Shown: in pieces, positions 11,363-21,861 of the stretch | Layout of the letters: each line of letters starts with the position of its first letter | How positions within the stretch are numbered: the stretch's first letter is position 1 | NCBI GenBank assembly: GCA_004802705.1 | Contig: SGPL01000076.1 | Span: 1 to 64,000, forward strand | Source: Bondarzewia mesenterica | Lineage: Eukaryota > Basidiomycota > Agaricomycetes > Russulales > Bondarzewiaceae | Length of the DNA stretch: 64,000 bases | Direction of reading: 5' to 3' | Position numbers and translations under genes: made by a program | Notes under the pieces: generated by a model | Told to the model about the DNA's origin: nothing | The model's database searches: none | The model's input: only the letters and a program-made list of their open reading frames with translations

Positions 11363-12420
11363 CNCAGATGAAAGAGNGAGTGAGGATTAAAGGAAGGAGA
11401 AGAAAGTACANTTGTGATGATGCTAAGTTATTGCAGGCTATAAATGCTGCAAGTAAGAACCCGGTAACCCGAAGGCCGGAGGCATCCCCATGGGGAAGAT
11501 ATTTGTGCCTCGATCGTTTATCAAGTCAGCGATCCTTTTTATAAACACCACACCTTCTAGCAGCGGCCTTAGTTATTTTGATTAGCATGGCGAAGTCTCG
11601 AATAGGGCCAGACGAGCAAAGCACCGTGCAATTTTTTTTTTCACTGTGCATTGATAAAAATTGGCAGTGGAATTACAATCTTCCTATCTTCAAGGGACAA
11701 ATTACAATGCAACAATGAGAACTGAAAATATCAGCACGATCAAGCGGGAAAACACTGGAAAACACCATCAAAAATACCGGCAACGTGAATACGACGCGCT
11801 CGGCATAAGTACCCGTTGGCGATAGCGCAGCACTCGTGATTGTGGGTCATTTTGGTAAGACCTCCCGGTCAACTCACTTCGACGGCTTCGCAGGCACGTA
11901 GAATGAGAGGGGCAACATACTGATGACAAGTTGTGTCCGGCACACACTAGCATATGCCAGCGCGGCGATGGCAGCAGGGGTACTGAAGTCGCCAGCGAGG
12001 GATATGGGCGCCCCCCCTCCCCAACCCATGACCGACTGCTGAATCCGCCTCAGCATCGCCTCCCGCACGTTAGATCCCCACTCCGCCAGTATCCCGCGTT
12101 TCTTGATAAAGCCCCGTCTCTGATAGCTCAAACAACAGATATTAGGTTTCTACAATGCTCGTCCATGGTCAGACAAGCGAATCGAGTTGTAAACATACTG
12201 CAGGATTTGTTTTCGGAAAACTAAGCTTCGTCCTTATAAGGAGTATATCGGTTCGTAGTAAAGAACTCCTCGAGTATATTATACCTGTACAACAACAATA
12301 CACAGATGGTCAAGAGATGGGCATCGTCTACGCACATCGAACTGTTCACAGGGGGGGATACACGTCAACAGTTGCTCTCGTACATCGTATACGTGGGAAA
12401 GAAGGCTGACAAACAATGGG
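11363..12420. other. Intergenic gap of about 1 kb
   Basis: Contains the SDR promoter, a T10 run near 11632 and one 85-codon ORF of uncertain status (listed separately). Nothing else recognised. Confidence 0.4.
11874..12131 (-). CDS. Possible small or remnant ORF, 85 codons
   Basis: Reads MSYQRRGFIKKRGILAEWG and later a hydrophobic stretch (PAAIAALAYASVCRTQLVISMLPLSF). Amino-acid use looks protein-like, but I recognise no family, find no flanking exons, and it may be a remnant of a lost gene or chance. Confidence 0.2.
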   Translation of the reverse strand: MSYQRRGFIKKRGILAEWGSNVREAMLRRIQQSVMGWGGGAPISLAGDFSTPAAIAALAYASVCRTQLVISMLPLSFYVPAKPSK

Positions 12421-13696
12421 TCACTCTGAGTCGGATAGCTCCTGCAATCGAGAGCGGCGTCGGCGAAGAGGTGTGCTCGTTGATTCCTCTTTGGGGATGA
12501 TATCAGCGGGCGTTTCATCCTACAATAAGTGAGAGCAATGGCGAGTCCATTATTGGAAAGATACTCCAGTATTACAGGAAGCCTACCTTGATACGTCCGC
12601 GACCTTGACTCTTGCTTCGTTTTGATGACCTCTTTTTCTTGACGCGTTTCCCAGTATCCGGCCCAACAATGGCTTCGGGTTCAGGCCCTTCACCATCGTA
12701 CTCCCATCGAAGTGAGGGAAGAAGACAGGCTGCTAGTACTAGCAAAGAAGTTGTGAGGAATACGCCCGCAGCGACGAGGGCAGAGGAGACGGGGTATCGA
12801 GATATGATACCGCTAAGAAACGAATCTCAATCAGTATGTCGATTGAAAGGAGAACTAGTATCAAATACGGACCGTATTCCCTTGTGTCGCACAGTTCCGC
12901 TGATGGACGCTAACAAAACACTCAGTTCGCGGCCCTCTCCCGTCCCAAGGCTCTTCCAGCCGTCTTGTCGACCGACCTCAACCTTGGCTGAAACGATGCT
13001 ACTCCCAGTGACATACGAAGACAGGAATTCTACGTCAAGGGCAACGGTGTTTTTCTTGGGAAAGAGCAAAGGCACGAAAGGAGCATTGGGCGAAACGATG
13101 ATCGACTGGAAATAATTCAGAGATGGAATGCGCATCAAAGAAAGACTTGATACTTACAGGTCGACGAATTTTAATGAGGGTTTTGTTTGAAGGAGCAGTC
13201 AGAGTCAGCGCGCTCATGAAATTTCCCAGAACGAAATTAGATTCCATAGCGGGGACGACGAGGTGGAGCGATATATCATAAGGCTGGACAGAGCTGAGGG
13301 TGGGTAGCAACACTTCGGCGTACGGTGGAAGTCCGTCCCTGGTGTCAGATGGCAACCTCCAGGTTATAGCCTGCAATATATAGAGCAAGATACTTGCACA
13401 TACCCGTATTGAAGATACAGGGGAACCTCCCAGCCAACAGCAACGTGTTTCCATACATACAGTCCCGACGCTGCCGAGAGAAAAACGAGAAATGGGATGA
13501 GGATGAGACATGTCACTAAAGGAATGAGCCGAGGGGTAATGGAGCGGACTGCGCCAATGACAAGTCGGAAAGCGCGTTGAAAAGGAGACACCAGGATTTC
13601 CAGTGCAAGTGACAGAGTGCGTGAAACGAAACCAGGAGGCTGCACTGTTTGTTTTTCAATGGGTTTCAGCCTCTGGAGGAGTGGACGTTCTGCCAT
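12421..13696 (-). CDS. Seipin (lipid droplet assembly protein)
   Basis: Seipin is an ER membrane oligomer that organises lipid droplet formation. Starts at ATG 13696 (MAERPLLQRLKP). An N-terminal cytosolic segment is followed by transmembrane helix 1 (LIPLVTCLILIPFLVFLSAA). The lumenal seipin domain then opens with WEVPLYLQYGDGLPPYAEVLLP, YDISLHLVVPAMESNFVLGNFM and LTLTAPSNKTLIKIRRPSIIVS. A second helix (VSSALVAAGVFLTTSLLVLAAC) precedes a basic Lys/Arg-rich cytosolic tail ending LRRRRSRLQELSDSE with stop at 12421. Two TM segments around a beta-sandwich domain is the standard seipin topology. Four or five introns. Shares a 147-bp divergent promoter with the next gene. Confidence 0.88.
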
Positions 13697-13843
13697 TATG
13701 GTGGCCGCTGTGACTTTGTGAGGGTCGCAGGCAAAGCAACTCGAGGACCAGGAAATGACGCGTGGAACATGTGATTTGCACGAGTCACGCGAATCTCGAT
13801 CGGACTCGTCGGGGTCCTCGTCCGTCTCCCTTTGCTTGATTTC
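13697..13843. promoter_or_regulatory. Compact divergent promoter, seipin / conserved unknown
   Basis: 147 bp (or 135 if the upstream ATG at 13832 is used) separate the opposed start codons, so the two promoters must overlap. Confidence 0.5.
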
Positions 13844-14494
13844 ATGTCCACCGCAGCGAATATCAGAGACTTGCTGGGCTTGTGTCCTTCTTCAGCTCAA
13901 CTCTCGACCTATCTATCAGAGCTTTCTTCTGCTTCCCCTTCTTCTTCAGCTCGGATTCCTTCCGAAGTCAAATCATACCCCGATGCTGTCTATCTCAATT
14001 ATTATGCCCTTGGCCTCAGCTTGCTCTTCACACCGATCAACGGGTACAAGCCCAAGACTGGGCTCACAAGAGAGCAACTGAAAGAAATTGATCTCGTTCT
14101 GGATGGGATCGACATATTTAACGTCCTCCCAAAGCCCAGTGCATCGGAGAGCGCGGGAAAATCTTCGACGGTCTCCTCATATACCACGTATCCGATATCG
14201 CCAATCACGCTCGCCATTTCTCCAGAGGCAAAGGATGGAAAGACGCGTCCACCCTCTATTGATATCTCGCCATCGATGACAGGGAAAGAGTTTGTCACGA
14301 CCCTCGGGGAACCAGACAGGAAAGGCGGCGGTGCGGGCCCTTCGTCAGGGAGTATTCAGATCTGGTTGGAATGGTCAAAGGATGGGATAATGGTGGAGTT
14401 TGGTGGGGACGAGAGTCGCGGCCCCCAAGCATGGGAGACGGGGAAGGACGCGGTGTGGAAGGTGCTTTCGATCTTTCGACCAAAACAAGAATGA
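13844..14494 (+). CDS. Conserved-looking protein of unknown function, intronless
   Basis: Single-exon ORF of about 216 codons. I prefer the ATG at 13844 (MSTAANIRDLLGLCP) to the in-frame ATG at 13832. Leucine-rich helical start, then YPDAVYLNYYALGLSLLFTPINGYKP, a linker, and two compact segments (TTYPISPITLAISPEAKDG and IQIWLEWSKDGIMVEFGG). The alternation of hydrophobic strands suggests a globular cytosolic fold. No family recognised. It is unusual here in having no introns. Confidence 0.72.
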   Translation: MSTAANIRDLLGLCPSSAQLSTYLSELSSASPSSSARIPSEVKSYPDAVYLNYYALGLSLLFTPINGYKPKTGLTREQLKEIDLVLDGIDIFNVLPKPSASESAGKSSTVSSYTTYPISPITLAISPEAKDGKTRPPSIDISPSMTGKEFVTTLGEPDRKGGGAGPSSGSIQIWLEWSKDGIMVEFGGDESRGPQAWETGKDAVWKVLSIFRPKQE

Positions 14495-15012
14495 GCTCAG
14501 GCATTTCAGTAAGAATTTGCTTCCGACAGCTGATTCATATTTGACCCTCTACCTTCTGCCAGCTGCTATGCTCCGTCAGACTGACAACTTTGTGAGTTGC
14601 ATACTTATAGGCCAACGGTCTCGATGCCGCGTCCAGTAGCTTCAAGAGGACCGCGTCTCGTGTTGTTTTCGTTGTCTTGGTGTAAAGCGTGAACACACAT
14701 ACCCATTGGCCTCTATACATGTGATTGTTGAAAGCATATGGCGTCTTCGATCGGCCGTACCTCTTGCAACTCTACGCTTTCATACTTGCTTCATAGTTTG
14801 CTGGACGCATATAGCTCCCGGATATATAGCATGTGCCATCTCGCCCTTATCCCAGCACCGCGATGCGCATATAAATGGGTTCTTATAGTGGTCATCGATG
14901 ACCACTTAATTTCCACGATCAGTTCATGTGTTTGTGGAACGCTACAATCTATAAAGCACTAATCGTATCGCTTGACGTTTTTCCATATCGTCGCGTCGTA
15001 AAATCTACCACC
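14495..15012. other. Intergenic
   Basis: 518 bp, 3' flank of the unknown gene and promoter of the next plus-strand gene. Nothing recognised. Confidence 0.4.
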
Positions 15013-15784
15013 ATGGCCGCACCCGCTACTTTGACGACACTCGACTTGAGCGGCAAATATACCATGGTACGTTCGAAGAGATAGCACGGCGTCGAATGTT
15101 GGAAATCATCATTGGAAGCATTTGGTGTGCTCACATTATCTCACATTGCAGAACAAAACACTCAGCGGCTCTACCGATGAAATTCTCAGACTCCAAGGCG
15201 TCGGCTGGTTTACGCGCAAAGCGATCGGCCTCGCTACGTTGACGCTTGTGGTTACGCATTACAAGGACGACGACGGCGTCGAGCATATCGACATCGATCA
15301 GACGCTTACTGGTGGTGTGAAGGGTACCACTGAGCTCCGCGTCCTCGATTGGCAGCCTAGGGAGCATGAGGATCATATTTTCGGATATGTCGTCGGAAAG
15401 TCGAAGAGGGTGAAGGTGGACGATATCGAGGACGAGTTTATGAAGGCGAATTGGCTGCCAGATACCGTGGATCACGGCGCTGTCAACTCGTATGTCGAGA
15501 GCGATACCCCGAAGAGCGGAACATCGTGGATAGCTGAGCAGGTTCGCATTCGTTTGCCTTATCGTCGTCTCCTTCTGTCTGAAACAGGTGACTCTTATAT
15601 ATAGGTGTGGGGCTTTGAGGAGATAAACAAGGAGAGGCGATATGTCCGGCACGTCAACTTCACGGGGCCAGAAAGTCAGAATATTCAAGTTGTGTTGGTG
15701 TATGACTATAGTGCGTATCTCTTATGCCTCGTACGACTCATGAGCCTCTGACGCGCGCGTTCTCTCACAGTTGGACCTCTCTAA
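15013..15784 (+). CDS. Small fungal protein with possible lipocalin/FABP-like fold
   Basis: Exons begin at ATG 15013 (MAAPATLTTLDLSGKYTM), continue from about 15154 with NKTLSGSTDEILRLQGVGWFTRK, and end with DYIGPL at 15784 after two more introns. The layout (short start with a G-x-Y/W element, the phrase DEILRLQGV, then ten or so alternating strands such as LATLTLVVTHYKDDDGVEHIDIDQTLTGG) recalls calycins and a family common in mushroom genomes. Ligand and function unknown; the fold is an inference. Roughly 190 residues, no signal peptide, probably cytosolic. Confidence 0.75.
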
Positions 15785-16117
15785 GAGGTTGCCGCGCTCG
15801 GAGCCTCTAGCTCATTAATTGTACTACACTGTATCTTGGTAACTCGTTTTTATGTACCACAAACGTATTTCTTGCGATGAAACTGTTGAAATGTTCGCTG
15901 TGATATTTTTGAAGTTGATATATCCAGATTCCAAATACTTGATGAGCTCAACTCCATGAAAGCGTCCGGGTCTGTGATCATATCAAATTCCAGAAATAGT
16001 TCCCTTCCTGCCGTTCTCGGCAATTTTTGCCCACTGTGTATCCTCGTGTGTCTTGCGCAGTTGGATGACTATAACTCATCATATATGTCCTCCTAGTCTG
16101 GCAAATCTCTCACTCTC
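15785..16117. other. Intergenic
   Basis: 333 bp between co-directional genes; nothing recognised. Confidence 0.35.
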
Positions 16118-18263
16118 ATGGAGGCCAGCTTGGGCTCGAGTTCTTTGCAGAGACGCTCCGAGCATACTTCTTCGGATCAGGAATTAGCCAAGGATCCTAC
16201 AGAGGGGTTATTCGACTTGGGGGTTGTCACTTCGAGCGCGCATTCTTCAGAGGAGTCGTCGACGTCGTCTGTGCGTCCACCGTTGTTCTTCCGCTTGCAG
16301 AAACAATTTGCCGCGACATATCCTAACTTTTACCGGAGAGTTTCTCGTGTTGTGAAGTATGCCCGAGGACCAAGGCCAGAGGTAGATTTACCAGGTTCGT
16401 TGTGTTGCGCTCTATTCAGTTCGTGTTCTACACGGATTTTCATCCCGGATCGTCACAACAGAGCCTAAACCATGGCTTCAAATGCATGTCCAGCGCGGTG
16501 GTCGAGTATTCGATTTACCGCTGGAGACACATTTAATGCGTGTGACACGCTCACCCACATCCTCGTGGATTCTACTCGTCCTTGGAGCAGCCTGGATTAT
16601 CGGTATCGCATTTTTCTCTCGTGCACAAGCATTTCAGACACCATCGGACTCGTTCATCTCGTGCACGGCAACATATTGGGCCGCGAATGACGGGTGTGGA
16701 CTGAATGGGGTGTCTTGTGCGCCCTTCGAGAACTCCACGTTCAACTTCCGCTGTCCAGCACAGTGTGCGTCCGTCGTCTTGCAAAACCCTCGTACCGTTG
16801 GAGATGAACAGATTGTGTTCAAACCTTTGATTGTTGGAGGGGGGGATGATGAGTGGACGTATCGAGGTGATAGTTTCATTTGCGCTGCTGCTCTTCAAGC
16901 GTACGTGATGATGCTTCGACGAACAGTCACCGATAGCTCACCTCGTGAATTGTCAGTGGCTTGATCAGCAATTCGAGGGGTGGCTGCGGGACCATCAACC
17001 TCATCGGAAACTTCACAAATTTCCTGCCCCGTACTGCCAATGATCTCACCTCTATCGGTTTCGATTCAGTCTTTCCGCTCTCTTTCCGCTTCTCCGAAGA
17101 TGCCCCATTTTCACACTGCGCAGACATGCGCAACGAAGCCCTCGTCCTTAACGTCATCGTGACCGCCATGCTCTTCATGGTGCTCCGCCCAAAGCCCATC
17201 GTACTTTTCTGGTGTCTCGTCTGCATCGGTTTCTGGCATGTCACGCTATTTTCTCAGCCTCGCAGCACCCCACCTGACCTCGCCGATGCCTTCGGCACGT
17301 TCCTGCCTACGCTTTTCATTTGCTACGCATTCTGGCGACTGGCGTTCCGCTTCGTGCTGCCCATTTTCGCAACCAAGATGCCCCTCGAAGGCGCGATCTG
17401 GTATCTAGGTCCTTACTGGGTCACTGTGCTCACGAACTTGACCACCGACAAGATACCTATTGACCGACTGACGGCCGCTGATATTAAAGCACAGCCTGGC
17501 GGGCTTATAGCCTTGATCATTATCATTGTTGTCCTCGTTGTGATTGTCGTCAATCAAATGCGTGTCATACGCAAGACGGGGTGGTTGCCGCATTATCTCG
17601 GTTGGTATGTCCTCGGAGGACTCGTCACGCTTGTGCTGGCACTTCTGCCCACGTTGAATCTGCGGATACACCATTACGTCTTGGCTATGGTGTTGATACC
17701 AGGAACGGCTTTCCCAACCAAGTTATCCGCCATTTATCAAGGCTTCTTATTGGGTATGTTCCTGAATGGCGCCGCTGCTTGGGGCTTCGACTCCATCTTG
17801 CAGACTGCCGCGCAGGTCAGTCTATGTCCTGTACCGTTTGGAGATGTCTGTTAACAGTGCTGTCCGGTTGTTAGCTTCGGCGGGATGCACCTCTAGGCTC
17901 TGACCTCCCCTCGTTTGCGACCAATTCCTCTACCTACAACGCTTCGATACCCCTGCAGGGTCAGACCATTTTTTGGTCTGCGTTGCCTAGCGGGGAGAGT
18001 TGGGATGGTTTCGGCCTCCTCGTCGATGACGTCGAGCGTTATGTCGGAACTGCGCTGAACTATTCGTTGTCAGGATTGCAAGCGGGAATACCTCACTTCT
18101 TCCGGCTAGCTGTGAGTGAACTTCCATTCTGCTTGAGAATGTCAATGAGGACTGACGGTAACGTCAACAGTTTACGAGCGCAGGTACGGCGGGAGACTTC
18201 ACGATGCCTGCAACTCTGTGGCCAAATGGAACGTGGGTCGATCCACTTCCGGGACCTTCATAG
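16118..18263 (+). CDS. LCCL-domain multi-pass membrane protein
   Basis: Starts at ATG 16118 (MEASLGSSSLQRRS). A Ser-rich cytosolic N-terminus leads to TM1 (SSWILLVLGAAWIIGIAFFS). An extracellular LCCL domain follows: WAANDGCGLNG, CAPFENSTFNFRCPAQCASV, IVGGGDDEWTYRGDSFICAAALQAG, with the paired cysteines of that family. About seven further hydrophobic helices follow (for example VLNVIVTAMLFMVLRPKPIVL and IALIIIIVVLVVIVVNQM), then an extracellular C-terminal part ending GTWVDPLPGPS. At least five introns, e.g. donor 16396 and the intron ending with TTGTCAG at 16957. LCCL proteins of this layout are common in fungi and uncharacterised; a cell-surface role is only inferred. Confidence 0.85.
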
Positions 18264-18693
18264 TTTTTTTCCCTCTCGTTAGGACGCTGTTCGGATTATG
18301 TACTACGCTAGATCTACGCCACATTCTTGCCTGCAGAAGGAGACTGAGATGTATTTATGTGACACCGTTACATAAGAATCAGTATACTTTGACTCCGGCG
18401 CGAGCATGACATACTGTCGTCCATCTATGCAACTCCACGTGCATCTCGGAAGCCTTTTGTCTCAAGCCAATTTCCGAGACACTACTTCTTCCGCTGACCC
18501 TTGGCCACCACGCATGTCTCTTTATGAACACTTCTTTCCCTTGACCGCGCAGCGTCATTCGTCCCTCCTCTAGCCCTAGGACGCCATCTACCCCCCATCT
18601 CCCCTAGCTTTATCTACGCCCTTGTCTTGTATCCTTCGCGTTCCACCTCTGCAGTATCTACATTTTTCTACATATCGCTTTGATCCATTGCAC
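18264..18693. other. Intergenic
   Basis: 430 bp promoter/3' flank, pyrimidine-rich around 18540-18650. No gene seen. Confidence 0.35.
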
Positions 18694-19603
18694 ATGCCTC
18701 AGTTTGTTCTGGTGCCAGAGCCTCATTTTGATTGTCCACAACGTGCGCAGTTTCTGCAATCTCGTATCAGATGCCTGTTCAGTGCTCTGCTCCTCAGATT
18801 TTCAAAAGCTTCCGAACGGCCTCTGGTCGTGCTATCTGTGCACGCCCCATGGCCGTGCTCATTTGGAGACCATGACTATGAGCCAGGCGATGGCACACGA
18901 GAAACTCGTCGAGCATCGTGCAAAGGCGAATGCGTGGAATCCTTGGGACGAACCCTTCGCACCTGGTGATTGGTATAGTCCGTATGACATCTTGGAGACA
19001 CGAGACAAAGTGTTGTGGGCGGATCATTGCTCCGAGATGGTTGCATTCTGGAGGAGGGGCGTAGCGGCTGCGGAGAAGGGCGAGCAGGTGGAGAAATTAC
19101 AAGACTTCTTCTTGATGATGGACAAGAGGAAAGAGAAGTATGATAAAGGTATGGAGGACGTGTGGGCGTCTTCACGCGGGGCCGACCCTTGGGGGTGGGA
19201 TGGGGGAGTTGCGGCTGACGTTGAGAAGTGGGAATTGGCTCCGAGTGATGGATGGAATCCTCAGGCGGCTGCTGTGTCGAAGAGAAAGCCCAGGAAGAAG
19301 TCAAAGAAGAAGAAGAAACAGTGGCCGTCCAGCGATCATACTGTCCGACCCGACGAGGGTGGGTCAGACAAGATGGACGTTGGGTTGGCGACAGGAGAGG
19401 GAGATCTCTCTTCATTTGCGGAGAAGTACGCGCGACGTCGATCCGTTAATGCTGCACAGAAGGAAAAGATGAATACTTTTCTGGAGGTGGGCTCTTTTTC
19501 GTTCCGATTGCCACCGTCCTGCTGATCCCACTCTTAGATGCCTACCGAGCAAAAGGTGAACAAGATCCAGGAGATGATTCATTCCCTTCATGCCCGCGTT
19601 TGA
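18694..19603 (+). CDS. Zinc-finger-like protein with WNPWD motif, unknown function
   Basis: Exon 1 is 18694-18742 (MPQFVLVPEPHFDCPQ); splicing over 18743-18796 continues HFQKLPNGLWSCYLCTPHGRAHLE, a C-x2-C and two His arranged like a small zinc finger. Then AMAHEKLVEHRAKANAWNPWD, a charged helical region (EKGEQVEKLQDFFLMMDKRKE), Trp-rich text (GADPWGWDGG) and a Lys-rich cluster (KRKPRKKSKKKKK) that should act as a nuclear or nucleolar signal. A last exon encodes MPTEQKVNKIQEMIHSLHARV, stop at 19603. No family named. The start is supported by the in-frame splice. Confidence 0.68.
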
Positions 19604-20747
19604 CTGAGGAACTTTTTTCTTTGTTGTTTCTGGCATTCTTGCATTGGTACTCGTATTATGACCCTATGCATATCGGATTGCTGCTCACAAGCGCTCATCT
19701 ATGGAATTAATTTACATAAAAGTATGACTTCATTGATTCTCTTTGATGCCGATCAATTAACTGTCGTCACCATTAGGTTCCCATTTTTTGTTTTGGCCCG
19801 TCGGGACGTAAGGGATGATCAAGACAACTACAGGTCAACGATCTTTGTACGATGTACGGACTCCTGTTTTGTTGAGGTTTGAACGGTGATACCACGGGGA
19901 ATCCATCGAACTTGGTGAGCGCAGTCAGATTAGCGATATCCGCACATGCACGCACATGCGCACCTCTTCTAAATGTATCATGGACCCTATGGCTCACAAG
20001 GTAGGTTAACGCACGTTTCTGGACAGATTGCCCAGGCTTCCTGCGAGCGTTGTCAGTTTAGGCATCGATGTTTCTGTCGGAAGTGTTTATTGCTGCGCAG
20101 TACATAGGTATGAATATATGTATAGCTTGAGGTTTCTGGAACTTACCACTTCGGCGGTACATACAGTACCAGTCACAAGACTTGCCGCTCGTTGAAGGAG
20201 CCAATGGCGATAACCACTTTCACTTCGAGAATGCATCGACACCATTGCACAGCCTGCCGGCAGCTCCTAGCTTACATGGATCAAATTGCTGGGCGTGGCC
20301 CGAGACATCTGGCATGTCCACTGAATTACATCGTAAGTTAGTCTATAAGTATCAACATATATATGCCTTACAGTGAAAACATCTGACCTGGATAGGAAAT
20401 GCCTTGATGACAATATGAATGCAAGAAAAAATTGGCTACATGCCAGCATCTGTAAACCTAAACGCAGTCTGGAGCGCTCCTGAAGTACTCTGTAGCACTG
20501 TGGCAGACAGGAGGAGGTTTAGGTTTACAGATGTGCCGGTACACTCGCTGGGAGGAGGCGGGAGTACCAGGAGGCGGTGAGGGGCCAGTCCGGGCGGCGC
20601 TTATCATGTGGGTTTACCACGTGACCCAAATGACGGTCTGCTGCGCAGCATTGCCGGGGCACCCGAGCTGCTCGACTTGGAAGAAAATTCATATATTTGC
20701 ACTGCAACGGAATTCCAAACCTACCAATCTCTGTTCTTCGAGCCATC
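19604..20747. other. Long intergenic region with a hairpin-forming inverted repeat
   Basis: 1.1 kb without a recognisable gene. Holds the inverted repeat at 20447-20533 and a CACGTGAC box near 20620 in the promoter of the WW-domain gene. Confidence 0.45.
20447..20533. repeat. Perfect 17-bp inverted repeat with 53-nt spacer
   Basis: The arms CATCTGTAAACCTAAAC (20447-20463) and GTTTAGGTTTACAGATG (20517-20533) are exact reverse complements. It could be the ends of a tiny non-autonomous element or a cruciform-forming site; no target duplication identified. Confidence 0.85.
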
Positions 20748-21500
20748 ATGGCTACCGACGAAATGCCATTACCCTACGGCTGGGTCAGGGAAGTTGACCC
20801 CCGTACCAACCACCCATTTTATGTTGCGTACACATCTTCATCTGCTTTCGAGGTGGGTGCTCATCAAGCGCGCGTATTCTCAGGTAGACACCAAAGCGAA
20901 TCCACCTCGCTCTATCTGGGTTCATCCTTACGAGGATGAGCAGTATCTCTTGGAGCACCCGGAAATCAAGGAGAAGGTCGATAGCTTGGTCGATCAAATC
21001 CATCCAGTTGCAGATCCAAGGCCGTCGCAGTCACGACAACATTCGTTCAATAGCCACGACAGCCCGAATATTGTCGCCAATGGCCATAAGAAGCATAAGA
21101 AGCGAGGTTTCTTTGGTAAAATGAAGGATAAGGCGATTGGGACGAAGGAGGAGAGAGCGGCACACAAGAGAGAGAGGGCTAGGGTATGTGCTACTTGGTT
21201 TTCTCGATGGGTGCGATTGACTGACGTCAATATTTTTGATCTGTTCAGATGAGCCAGTTGCGCAGGGAGCGATATCAAGAGGAAGTACTTCGACAACAAG
21301 AGGCATACGAGTCGATGTATGGATCATCGTTCGCTGGACCGTCGTACAATGGCTCCTATGGGCCGCCTTCGGGCAATCCATATTCAACCACTGGATACCG
21401 TGGGGGAGGTTATACATCTGGAAAGTTTGCTTCTGCCCTGCCTCTTCTTGGTGGATTAGTATTAGCTAGTGGACTGCTTTTGGGTGGCTTGCTTGTGTGA
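20748..21500 (+). CDS. WW-domain protein with hydrophobic Gly/Leu-rich C-terminus
   Basis: Starts at ATG 20748 (MATDEMPLPYGWVREVDPRT). Removing the intron ending CTCAG at about 20883 restores the WW domain: LPYGWVREVDPRTNHPFYVDTK, then the second Trp in PPRSIWVHPYED. WW domains bind Pro-rich ligands. A basic, Lys/His-rich middle (NGHKKHKKRGFFGKMKDKA), a charged helix (AHKRERARMSQLRRERYQEE) and a Tyr/Gly/Ser-rich stretch follow. The C-terminus ends with LPLLGGLVLASGLLLGGLLV, long enough for a tail anchor or membrane association. This plan is common in mushroom genomes; role unknown. Confidence 0.82.
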
Positions 21501-21861
21501 GGGGACTTTGGCCAGTTTGCCGGTTGCATTTGATGTTTTTGGCCATGTATCTTTAGTGATTTTTGTACTTGTCTTGTGCAATTCACGACATTTTTTTACG
21601 ATATCCTTCTCCTATAAATTTGTACACAAAACAATTGCAGTTGGGTGAGCGTGGGTCCCTGGTAAGAATTGGCCGAAACGCCGATCGCGAAAGCTTGCGC
21701 GCGTAATCCACAACGCGTTCCTTGTCCTCGACGTCCTCGCTGACCTTACTAACTCTGTCCACAGGTTTTCACGACTTCCGCACCGATCCCCAAAACGCTG
21801 AGGAGTTTTCTCCTGATTTAACGGGCTCGAGCAGCTGGATTCTGCATTTTCTCTGTGTATC
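21501..21861. other. Intergenic
   Basis: 361 bp; TRS85 promoter. Nothing recognised. Confidence 0.35.

Larger units (their letters stand above)
8697..11412. other. Stretch with many single ambiguous bases (N)
   Basis: Dozens of isolated N calls occur between 8699 and 11412, and almost none elsewhere in the window (two more near 48919 and 49232). Reading frames remain open through them, so they stand for single bases and not gaps. Residue calls in the two genes here carry X at these sites. Confidence 0.95.
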
